Part shown: one piece after another, positions 1 through 6,322 of the stretch
Numbering within the stretch: position 1 is the stretch's first letter
Layout of the letters: every line of letters begins with the position of its first letter
NCBI GenBank assembly: GCA_017652965.1
Contig: JAGBZZ010000127.1
Span: 1 to 7,995, forward strand
DNA: 7,995 nucleotides
Reading direction: 5' to 3'
Origin: Clostridia bacterium
GTDB taxonomy: Bacteria; Bacillota_A; Clostridia; Oscillospirales; CAG-272
Made by a program: the position numbers and the translations under genes
The notes under the pieces: model-generated
What the model saw: the letters and a program-made list of their open reading frames with translations, nothing else
Databases searched by the model: none
What the model was told of the DNA's origin: nothing

Positions 1-292
1 CTTCCTTGAGTCCATCCCCGGCTGTGTGATGGGCGGCGTGTGCATCACGCTCTACGGCTTCATCGCGGTTTCCGGCCTTAAGATGATCCAGAAGGTCGAC
101 CTCGAGGATAACGCCAACCTCTTTACCGTGTCGGTCATTCTGATCACCGGTATCGGCGGTATGGCTCTTGCCATCGGTAAGGTCTACATCACCACCGTTG
201 CCTCCGCCCTGATCCTCGGCATCATCACGAACATCGTTCTGCACCGCAACAAGGCGGCCGCCACCGACGACAGCGCCGATAAAGAGGACTAA
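1..292 (+). CDS. uraA: Uracil permease, C-terminal part (5' end outside window)
   Basis: Inner-membrane nucleobase transporter of the NCS2 (uracil/xanthine permease) family that imports uracil. Only the last 96 residues are present; the reading frame is open from base 2 and ends in TAA at 290-292. Visible parts are the family-typical stretch PGCVMGG...LYGFIAVSGLKM, an acidic linker with DLEDNANL, and two hydrophobic segments (about residues 42-60 and 65-80 of the fragment: SVILITGIGGMAL and TVASALILGIITNIVL). A short charged cytoplasmic tail rich in Asp and Lys follows. The stop codon lies 3 nt before the upp start codon, and the upp ribosome binding site sits inside this gene's last codons, so the two genes are co-transcribed. 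Identification as a uracil rather than xanthine carrier rests on the C-terminal sequence plus the upp neighbour. Promoter and N-terminus cannot be seen. Confidence 0.9.
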   Translation, partial: FLESIPGCVMGGVCITLYGFIAVSGLKMIQKVDLEDNANLFTVSVILITGIGGMALAIGKVYITTVASALILGIITNIVLHRNKAAATDDSADKED

Positions 293-295
293 GCT

Positions 296-937
296 ATGAA
301 GCAGTACGACAACGTCGTTATTTTCGATCATCCTCTGATCCGTCATAAGATCGCTATCCTGCGTGACGAGAACACCAGCATGAAGGAATTCCGTGAGCTG
401 GTGGAGGAGATCACCACGCTGATGACCTACGAAAGCCTGAAGGACGGCGTTCCTACCGAGGCGCGCGAGGTCAAGACCCCGCTTGAGACCTGCACCCAGC
501 AGGTGGTAAAGGATAACGCCGTGGTCATCGTGCCGATCCTGCGTGCAGGGCTTGGCATGGTCAACGGTATCCACGTGCTGTTCCCCTCGGCCAAGGTCGG
601 CCATATCGGCATGTACCGCAACGAGGAGACCCTGGAGCCGAATACCTACTATTGCAAGCTCCCCGATGGGATTGAGGACAAGCTTGTGATCGTGGTAGAC
701 CCGATGCTGGCAACCGGCGGCAGTGCCACCGATGCCATCGGTCTTCTGAAAAAGCGTGGCTGTAAGCATATCAAGTTCATGGCTATCATCGGTGCGCCCG
801 AGGGGGTTGCACGGGTAGCCGAGGCACATCCCGACGTCAGCATCTACGTGTCGACGCTGGACCGTTGCCTGAACGAGAACGGCTATATTCTGCCCGGCCT
901 TGGCGATGCCGGTGACCGCCTCTTCGGCACGAAATAA
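296..937 (+). CDS. upp: Uracil phosphoribosyltransferase
   Basis: Cytosolic pyrimidine-salvage enzyme that converts uracil and PRPP to UMP and pyrophosphate. The 213 residues match the usual 208-213 length. Seen in order: the N-terminal [14 protein letters not shown] segment (11-24), [13 protein letters not shown] (79-91), and the PRPP-binding loop [11 protein letters not shown] (133-143). After these come IIGAPEGV (164-171) and the uracil-binding C-terminus [10 protein letters not shown]...GTK (199-213). All expected motifs are intact. The ATG at 296 is preceded by AGAGG (283-287) at an 8-nt spacing, and this site lies within the permease gene. The permease imports the substrate and this enzyme traps it as UMP. 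No attenuator or PyrR-type site is visible inside the window; any such control would be upstream of the permease gene. Confidence 0.98.
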   Translation: MKQYDNVVIFDHPLIRHKIAILRDENTSMKEFRELVEEITTLMTYESLKDGVPTEAREVKTPLETCTQQVVKDNAVVIVPILRAGLGMVNGIHVLFPSAKVGHIGMYRNEETLEPNTYYCKLPDGIEDKLVIVVDPMLATGGSATDAIGLLKKRGCKHIKFMAIIGAPEGVARVAEAHPDVSIYVSTLDRCLNENGYILPGLGDAGDRLFGTK

Positions 938-948
938 GCCACCTATAG

Positions 949-976
949 AAAAAAGCACCCAAAGGGGTGCTTTTTT
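949..976. terminator. Bidirectional intrinsic terminator between upp and the reductase gene
   Basis: A perfect hairpin: GCACCC (955-960) pairs with GGGTGC (965-970) around an AAAG loop, flanked by six A on the left and six T on the right. Because the A and T tracts also pair, each strand yields a GC-rich stem followed by a U run. It starts 12 nt after the upp stop and lies 18 nt beyond the reductase stop on the opposite strand, so it fits a shared terminator for two convergent genes. Confidence 0.93.
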
Positions 977-993
977 CGTTGGCGTGAGTGGGC

Positions 994-2121
994 TCACTCC
1001 TCCGCCTTCTTTTGGAAGGTCCTTGATACCTCGGCAAGGAGCGAGCGGATCTTGAGGTGCTGGGGGCAGGCCTCCTCGCACGCGCCGCAGGCAAGGCAGG
1101 CATCGGGTGCGGGGGAGGTGGCGACCGTCAGGTCATAGTAATAGCCCGCGCTCCAGTTCTTGAACACGGCCTTGTCGTTCAGACAGCCAAAGAGGGAAGG
1201 GATGCGGATGCCGACAGGGCAACGCTCGGTGCAGTAGCCGCAGGCGGTGCAGGGGATGGTCCCCATAGAGCGGAAGACGTCCTGCACACGGCCGATGGCT
1301 ACTTTTTCTTTGTCGGAAAGCGGCCGGAAGTCCTTCATAAAGCCGATGTTCTCCCGCATCATATCCATATTCCCCATGCCCGAAAGCACCATGGCCACAG
1401 TTGGGAAGTCGGCGGTAAAGCGGATGGCGTAGGCGGCGTTGGAATACCCGTCCCCAAGCTCGTCAAAAACCGCCTGCGCCTCGGGCGGAAGCTTCACAAG
1501 GCTGCCACCCTTGACAGGCTCCATCACAATGACGGGCTTGCCGTAGCGCACGCATACCTCGTACACCTCCCGCGCACGGATGGCGGGGTCGTCAAAGTCA
1601 ACGTAGTTGAACTGGATCTGCACGACCTCGATCTCGGGATAGGCCTCCAGGATCTCGGCCAGCACCTCCGGGGTGTCGTGAAAGGAAATGCCGAAATGGC
1701 GGATCTTTCCCTCGCGGAGAAGCTCCAGCGCGATCTCATAGGCGTGACAGCTTTTGTACTTTTCAAAGTAGCTCTTGCACTGCGCGTGCATCAGATAATA
1801 GTCAAAGTACTCGACCCCACAAGCCGCAAGCTGGCTCTCAAACAGCGGGCGGATCTCCTCCTCGCGCTCAAAGTGGTAGGCAGAAAGCTTGTTGGTCAGC
1901 ACGTAGCTTTCTCTCGGATAGCGGGAGGTCAGCGCTGCCTTGATGGCCGTTTCGCTTTTCCCGCTGATATAGCCGTGGGCGGTGTCAAAGTAATGAAAGC
2001 CGGCGGCCATATAGGCATCCACCATCTCGGAAAAATGGGCAAGATCCACCTCGCCCTCCTTCATGGGCAGTCTCATACAGCCAAAGCCAAGCCGTCCCTT
2101 TACGCCGGGTAATGTGTTCAT
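994..2121 (-). CDS. Aldo/keto reductase with C-terminal 2x[4Fe-4S] domain
   Basis: Predicted cytosolic oxidoreductase of the aldo/keto reductase (COG1453-like) group. The 375-residue protein has an AKR (beta/alpha)8 barrel in about residues 1-285. The catalytic tetrad is visible as Asp46 and Tyr51 (FDTAHGY), Lys78 (TNKL) and His112 (LMHAQ). A ferredoxin-like tail follows, with Cys291-x2-Cys294-x2-Cys297-x3-Cys301-Pro and Cys342-x2-Cys345-x2-Cys348-x3-Cys352-Pro, enough for two [4Fe-4S] clusters. Such proteins probably pass electrons between NAD(P)H or a carbonyl substrate and the clusters; the physiological substrate is not known from sequence. The chosen ATG at 2119-2121 has AAAGGA (2129-2134 on the opposite strand) 7 nt upstream. 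A longer open frame to 2214 would run through the promoter and has no ribosome binding site. The gene is divergent from the MATE exporter and ends at the terminator shared with upp. Confidence 0.92.
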   Translation of the reverse strand: MNTLPGVKGRLGFGCMRLPMKEGEVDLAHFSEMVDAYMAAGFHYFDTAHGYISGKSETAIKAALTSRYPRESYVLTNKLSAYHFEREEEIRPLFESQLAACGVEYFDYYLMHAQCKSYFEKYKSCHAYEIALELLREGKIRHFGISFHDTPEVLAEILEAYPEIEVVQIQFNYVDFDDPAIRAREVYEVCVRYGKPVIVMEPVKGGSLVKLPPEAQAVFDELGDGYSNAAYAIRFTADFPTVAMVLSGMGNMDMMRENIGFMKDFRPLSDKEKVAIGRVQDVFRSMGTIPCTACGYCTERCPVGIRIPSLFGCLNDKAVFKNWSAGYYYDLTVATSPAPDACLACGACEEACPQHLKIRSLLAEVSRTFQKKAEE

Positions 2122-2185
2122 AGCGGCATCCTTTCTGTGCGGCGATTCACGGCCCCCGCTCGGTGGGGGTGCTCCCGTTATATAA

Positions 2186-2214
2186 ATTATACATAAAAAC
2201 GCAGCGTTTGGCAA
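2186..2214 (-). promoter_or_regulatory. Sigma-70-type promoter for the aldo/keto reductase gene
   Basis: On the minus strand, TTGCCA (2214-2209; 5 of 6 to TTGACA) is separated by exactly 17 bp from a consensus TATAAT (2191-2186). Transcription would begin near 2179, giving a leader of about 58 nt before the ATG at 2121. The leader contains CCCCC/GGGGG arms (2153-2157 and 2165-2169) that could form a short hairpin. The spacer holds a 13-bp inverted repeat, listed separately. Confidence 0.75.
2197..2209. promoter_or_regulatory. 13-bp inverted repeat in promoter spacer, candidate operator
   Basis: AAACGC-A-GCGTTT is a perfect 6-bp inverted repeat around one central base. It occupies the spacer between the -35 and -10 boxes of the reductase promoter and shares one base with the -35 box. 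A repressor bound here would block RNA polymerase, while a MerR-type activator would also be compatible with a spacer position. No regulator gene lies in the window, so this is a positional inference only. Confidence 0.4.
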
Positions 2215-2243
2215 GAGGGTTTCGAAAAAACGCGCGGGGGTGG

Positions 2244-2272
2244 TTGCTATTCGACAAAACTTGTGCTATAAT
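2244..2272 (+). promoter_or_regulatory. Extended -10 promoter for the MATE exporter gene
   Basis: TTGCTA (2244-2249; 4 of 6 to consensus), a 17-bp spacer, then a perfect TATAAT (2267-2272) preceded by TG at 2264-2265, giving the extended -10 form TGCTATAAT. Transcription would start near 2279, about 37 nt before the ATG at 2316. Distance and strength are appropriate for the exporter gene. Confidence 0.8.
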
Positions 2273-2280
2273 ACATGGGT

Positions 2281-2294
2281 GCGCCGCGCGGCGC
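2281..2294. repeat. 14-bp perfect GC palindrome at the expected mRNA 5' end
   Basis: GCGCCGCGCGGCGC equals its own reverse complement. It starts about 2 nt after the predicted exporter transcription start, so it could be an operator over the initially transcribed region. In RNA it could form a 5' hairpin (GCGCC stem, GCGC loop, GGCGC stem) that stabilises the message. It does not pair with the AGGAG site at 2305-2309. Confidence 0.45.
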
Positions 2295-2315
2295 GAATCC
2301 CAGCAGGAGATAACT

Positions 2316-3704
2316 ATGATACGCGATAATACCGATCTTTTTGAAAATAAGCCGATCTCACGTGCGGTGATCACTCTGATCATCCCCACCGTCATCAGCC
2401 AGATCATCACCGTGATCTACAATATGGCCGATACCTTCTTTATCGGTCAGATGGGAGACCCGAACCAGGTGGCCGCCGCCACCCTGGTCATGCCGCCCTT
2501 TATCATGCTGGCCGCCATTTCCAACCTTTTCGGCATAGGTGGCGCCAGTCTGATCTCGCGCTCGCTTGGTAGCGGAGACCGTGAGCGGGCACGCCGTTGC
2601 GCCGGCTTCAGCATCTGGGGTGCGGCGGTCGTGGCCCTCGTATACGGCCTTTTGTTCTACCTTCTGCGCCCTGTTCTTTTTCCCTTCCTCGGGGCGGATG
2701 ACGCCACCTACGGCTTCTGCGCCGACTACGTCCTGTGGACGATCGCCATCGGCAGTGTGCCGACAGTGCTGAACGCCTGCCTTGCACACCTTGTGCGGGC
2801 AGAGGGCTACTCGCGTGAGGCGGGCATCGGTGTGGCGCTTGGCGGTCTTCTCAACATTGTGCTTGACCCTCTCCTCATGTTCCCGCTTGGGATGGGACTT
2901 GTCGGTGCGGCGGTGGCAACCATGCTTTCCAACACGGTGGCCATGCTGTATTTCGTGGTGCTTCTGTATAAAAACCGCGCCACCACCGTCATTTCGCTTT
3001 CTCCCCGCGCCTTCACCCTGCGCGGCGGTATCCCCAAGGAGATCCTCTTGGTCGGCTTTCCCGGTAGCCTTATGACCTTTATGGCCATTATCTCCAATAC
3101 CGTCCTCAACAAAATGGTGGTCTCCTATTCGAACCAGGCCATCGCCGGTATGGGCATCGCCAAAAAGATCGACCTTCTCGCCCTTGCCATTGCCAACGGG
3201 ATGACCCAGGGCGTTTTGCCCCTCATCGGCTATAACTTTGCCGCCGGCAATTTTGCCCGCATGCGTGCCGCCATCAAGACCGCCTTCACCTATGCCATGG
3301 CGGTGGCTATAGCGGGCACGGTCCTGCTCTTTACCTGTGCCGTGCCGATCGTCACCGTCTTTATCGGCGATGCCGAGACGGTGGCCTACGGCCAGCACTT
3401 CCTTCGTATCATCTCGATCACCTGCCCGGCTATCTCGGTCAATATGATGATCATCTCTATCTTCCAGGCCACGGGGCAAAAGCTGAAGCCGCTTTTCCTC
3501 TCCCTGCTTCGTAAGGGGGGCTTGGACGTTCCGTTTATGGTGATCATGGATGCCGTGGCAGGGGCAAACGGCATCCCGTGGGCAACCCCGATCGCAGACC
3601 TTCTGGCCATGACCGCCTCGATCATCCTCTTTATCCCGTATGCCAAGCGCCTGGGCGGCGCCTTTGGGCGCGCCCCCTCCTCGCCCGATACAGCGGATAC
3701 GTGA
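2316..3704 (+). CDS. MATE family efflux transporter (MepA/NorM-like)
   Basis: Multidrug and toxic-compound extrusion protein, an integral-membrane antiporter that exports cationic drugs, dyes or metabolites using a Na+ or H+ gradient. The 462 residues match the family's usual 440-470. About 12 hydrophobic segments can be followed, in two halves. Family signatures include YNMADTFFIGQMGD (35-48) and GIGGASLISRSLGSGD (73-88). Also present are RAEGYSREAG...NIVLDPLLMF (161-189) at the end of the first half, and QGVLPLIGYNFAAG (298-311) in the second. The hydrophilic C-terminal tail after about residue 445 is short. The ATG at 2316 has AGGAG (2305-2309) 6 nt upstream; an in-frame opening to 2163 would cross the promoter and is rejected. 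It is transcribed alone, divergently from the reductase gene, with a hairpin terminator after the stop. The substrate cannot be read from sequence. Confidence 0.95.
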   Translation: MIRDNTDLFENKPISRAVITLIIPTVISQIITVIYNMADTFFIGQMGDPNQVAAATLVMPPFIMLAAISNLFGIGGASLISRSLGSGDRERARRCAGFSIWGAAVVALVYGLLFYLLRPVLFPFLGADDATYGFCADYVLWTIAIGSVPTVLNACLAHLVRAEGYSREAGIGVALGGLLNIVLDPLLMFPLGMGLVGAAVATMLSNTVAMLYFVVLLYKNRATTVISLSPRAFTLRGGIPKEILLVGFPGSLMTFMAIISNTVLNKMVVSYSNQAIAGMGIAKKIDLLALAIANGMTQGVLPLIGYNFAAGNFARMRAAIKTAFTYAMAVAIAGTVLLFTCAVPIVTVFIGDAETVAYGQHFLRIISITCPAISVNMMIISIFQATGQKLKPLFLSLLRKGGLDVPFMVIMDAVAGANGIPWATPIADLLAMTASIILFIPYAKRLGGAFGRAPSSPDTADT

Positions 3705-3747
3705 CCCCACCTTTCACAGGCTTTTGCAAACAAAACGTTGCATAACA

Positions 3748-3800
3748 AAGAGAGAGCAGCTCGGCAGTGAAGTGCCGAAATGCTCTCTCTTGCTTTCTTT
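3748..3800 (+). terminator. Two-tier hairpin terminator after the MATE gene
   Basis: AGAGAGAGCA (3749-3758) pairs perfectly with TGCTCTCTCT (3781-3790), extended by A3748-T3791. Inside its loop is a second hairpin, TCGGCA (3761-3766) with TGCCGA (3773-3778). A T-rich but interrupted tract (TGCTTTCTTTTATA) follows on the plus strand, so it serves the exporter gene. The minus-strand gene ends at 3809, and reading that way the hairpin is followed by CTTTGTTATG, so it may also act, less efficiently, for the converging operon. Confidence 0.78.
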
Positions 3801-3808
3801 TATAGGGG

Positions 3809-6322
3809 TTACGGATTGGCAGGGCCTGCGGTGTTACTGCCGTCCCCCACAAGGCCAAGGCGGGCGGCGGCATCCTGCCGCATCTTGTATTTGAGGATCT
3901 TGCCTGCCGCATTCATCGGGAAGCTGTCCACAAATTCAATATACTTCGGTACCTTATGGCGGGCCATGCTGGCCTTGATGAAGCTGCTCATCTCCTCCAC
4001 TGTGACGCTGGCATCCTCCTTCAGGATGATGCACGCCATGATCTCCTCGCCGTACTTCTTATCCGGCACGCCGATGACCTGCACGTCCTTGACCATCGGA
4101 TGGGTGTAGATGAACTCCTCGATCTCCTTCGGGTAGATGTTTTCACCGCCGCGGATGATCATATCCTTGATACGCCCGGTGATACGGTAGTTGCCCGCCT
4201 CGTCGCGGCAGGCAAGGTCACCCGAGTGAAGCCAGCCGTCGCTGTCGATGGTGTCCTTGGTGGCACCGGGCATCTTGTAGTAGCCCTTCATGGTGTTGTA
4301 GCCCTTAGCGCAGAACTCACCGTTCACTCCGGGTGGGACCTCCTCACCCGTGGCAGGATCCACGATCTTGCAGCGGACGTGCGGGAAGGCGTAGCCAACC
4401 GTCTCGGTGCGCACCTCCAGCGAGTCTGTCCACGCGCTCATGGTATTACCGGGGGCGCACTCGGTCTGCCCGTAAACGCTGACGATACCGGTCATGTTCA
4501 TTTCGTCGGGGCGTGCGGCGCGGCGCATAAGCTCGGGCGGGCAGCCTGCCCCCGCCATGATACCCGTCCGCATATGCGAGAAATCGGTCAAGCGGTAGTT
4601 CGGGTGGTTGAACATGGCGATAAACATGGTCGGCACACCGTTAAAGCAGGTGATCTTCTCCTGGTTGATACAGGCAAGAGAGGACTTGGCAGAGAAGTAG
4701 GGCATCGGGCACATGGTGGTGCCGTGGGTCATCGACGAGGTCATGGAAAGGGTCATACCGAAGCAGTGGAACATCGGCACGTGGATCATCATGCGGTCGG
4801 CCGTGGAAAGCCCCATGCGGTCACCGATGCACTTGCCGTTGTTCACCACGTTGTAGTGGGTCAGCATAACACCCTTCGGGAAGCCGGTGGTGCCCGAGGT
4901 GTACTGCATGTTGCACACGTCCCCGGGGCGGACGGCGGCAGCCATCCGTGCCACAAGCTCGGCGCTTACCAGGCTATAGCGCGCCATCGCCTCGTCAAAG
5001 CTGAGGCACCCGGCCTGCTTGAAGCCGACCGTGATGACGTTGCGGAGGAAGGGCAGGCGCTTGCTGTGCAGGGGCTCACCCGGCACGGTCGTGGCAAGCT
5101 CAGGGCACAGGGTATTGATGATCTCGGCGTAGTTGGAGTCAAGACAGCTGTCGATCATGACAAGGGTATGGGTGTCAGACTGACGCAGAAGATACTCGGC
5201 CTCGTGGATCTTGTAGGCGGTATTCACCGTGACAAGCACGGCGCCCAGCTTTACGGTTGCCCAGAAGGTGATATACCAGGCAGGGACGTTGGTAGCCCAG
5301 ATGGCAACCTTAGAGCCGGCCTTGACGCCAAGCGACACAAGGGCTCTGGCAAAGCGGTCAACGTCCTCGCGGAATTCGGCATAGGTACGGGTATAGTCGA
5401 GGGTGGTGTACTTGAAGCAGTATTGGTCGGGGAATTCCTCGGCCACACGGTCCAGCACCTGAGAGAAGGTCATGTCGATGAGCTCATCCCGCTTCCAGAT
5501 GTACTGGCCGCTACCGTCATGGTTGAAGTAGAGGCTCTTCTTCATCTGGCGCGTGGAGTGATAGCGGGACATGTAGTTGACAAAGTAGGGGAAGATGACC
5601 TCGGGGTCCTGCAGATCCGCCAGCCACTCGGGCTTCCACTCCAAGGAGATAAAGCCGTCGTAGTTGACAGAGGAAAGGGCGCGCATCACGTCGTCGATGG
5701 GCATCGTGCCCTCGCCGATCAGCTGATAGACTCCCTCGTCGTCCGAGTCGCGCATGTGGACGTGGCAAACGTAGCTGCCGAGGTTCTGAATGGTGGTGTC
5801 CCCGCACTCGCCACGGTCGCGGTAGGGATGGTGGACGTCCCAAAGGGCGGCCAGGTTATCGCTGGCAAATCTGTCAAGCATCGCGCGCAGGCGCTTGGTG
5901 TCGGCATAGATGCCGCTCGTCTTGACAAGCAGCGTGATATCGGCGGCCTCGGCAAGAGGCAGCAGCGCCGTGATAGCCTCGGCTACGGCCTCCTCGTTTT
6001 CCGTGAGGGCGCAGGCGGCCACGTAAGGGACGCGGGCATCGTGCGCCAGCTCAAAGAGGGCAGAAAGTGTGGCAATCGCCGCAGGATCGGCCGAAAGGTC
6101 GCAGGGGGTATCAAAGCAGGGGATGCTCAGCTGCTTTTCGCGCAGGGCGCGGGCGGTTGCCGCCACGTTGTACTGATGAAAGGGGCCGCCGCGCTCGGTC
6201 AGTGCGTTTGCCGCGGGGAGGTTATAGACCTCCACACCGGAAAAGCCGGTGCTGATGGCCGTCTCCAGCGTATCCTCCCAGGAAAAGCCGGGCCAGCCGC
6301 GTGTGGAAAAGGAGAGCTTCAT
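3809..6322 (-). CDS. Fusion: xylose-isomerase-like TIM barrel + acyl-CoA synthetase (AMP-binding)
   Basis: One continuous 837-residue frame holding two enzymes. Residues 1-255 resemble sugar phosphate isomerase/epimerase TIM barrels: FSTRGWPGFSWED, EVYNL (31-35), WDVHHPYR (161-168), CHVHMRD (186-192) and SLEWKPEW (226-233). Candidate metal ligands are Asp162, His165, His187/His189 and Glu228, but Lys134 stands where relatives usually have Glu. Residues about 262-837 form a complete adenylate-forming ligase close to medium/long-chain fatty-acyl-CoA synthetases. It has the P-loop YTSGTTGFPKG (474-484), YGQTE (617-621), SGD (700-702), GRIKD (716-720), GGENIYPKEIE (725-735) and catalytic Lys808 in NAAGK. 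This half should convert a carboxylic acid, ATP and CoA to acyl-CoA, AMP and PPi; the acid is unknown. The ATG overlaps the upstream stop as ATGA, with AGGAGG 7 nt before it, so translation is coupled. Met260 at the junction has no ribosome binding site, which supports a real fusion. No signal peptide or membrane segment is seen. Confidence 0.93.
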   Translation of the reverse strand: MKLSFSTRGWPGFSWEDTLETAISTGFSGVEVYNLPAANALTERGGPFHQYNVAATARALREKQLSIPCFDTPCDLSADPAAIATLSALFELAHDARVPYVAACALTENEEAVAEAITALLPLAEAADITLLVKTSGIYADTKRLRAMLDRFASDNLAALWDVHHPYRDRGECGDTTIQNLGSYVCHVHMRDSDDEGVYQLIGEGTMPIDDVMRALSSVNYDGFISLEWKPEWLADLQDPEVIFPYFVNYMSRYHSTRQMKKSLYFNHDGSGQYIWKRDELIDMTFSQVLDRVAEEFPDQYCFKYTTLDYTRTYAEFREDVDRFARALVSLGVKAGSKVAIWATNVPAWYITFWATVKLGAVLVTVNTAYKIHEAEYLLRQSDTHTLVMIDSCLDSNYAEIINTLCPELATTVPGEPLHSKRLPFLRNVITVGFKQAGCLSFDEAMARYSLVSAELVARMAAAVRPGDVCNMQYTSGTTGFPKGVMLTHYNVVNNGKCIGDRMGLSTADRMMIHVPMFHCFGMTLSMTSSMTHGTTMCPMPYFSAKSSLACINQEKITCFNGVPTMFIAMFNHPNYRLTDFSHMRTGIMAGAGCPPELMRRAARPDEMNMTGIVSVYGQTECAPGNTMSAWTDSLEVRTETVGYAFPHVRCKIVDPATGEEVPPGVNGEFCAKGYNTMKGYYKMPGATKDTIDSDGWLHSGDLACRDEAGNYRITGRIKDMIIRGGENIYPKEIEEFIYTHPMVKDVQVIGVPDKKYGEEIMACIILKEDASVTVEEMSSFIKASMARHKVPKYIEFVDSFPMNAAGKILKYKMRQDAAARLGLVGDGSNTAGPANP

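Noticed and set aside
1057..2112. A 351-codon plus-strand frame opposite the aldo/keto reductase gene
   Set aside because: The reductase has full catalytic and Fe-S motifs on the other strand; this frame is its shadow.
2122..2315. N-terminal extensions of the reductase (to 2214) and MATE protein (from 2163)
   Set aside because: The extensions would overlap each other and cover both promoters. Neither has a ribosome binding site, and the internal ATGs at 2121 and 2316 have good ones.
2358..3710. A 450-codon open frame on the minus strand, opposite the MATE gene
   Set aside because: Its highly charged, His/Gly/Asp/Lys-rich product is typical of the antisense of a membrane protein gene. It has no supporting start site or family resemblance.
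5543..5545. Met260 of the fusion protein as the start of a separate acyl-CoA synthetase gene
   Set aside because: The sequence just upstream (CCACGCGCCAG on the minus strand) has no Shine-Dalgarno match, and the frame is continuous through the junction.
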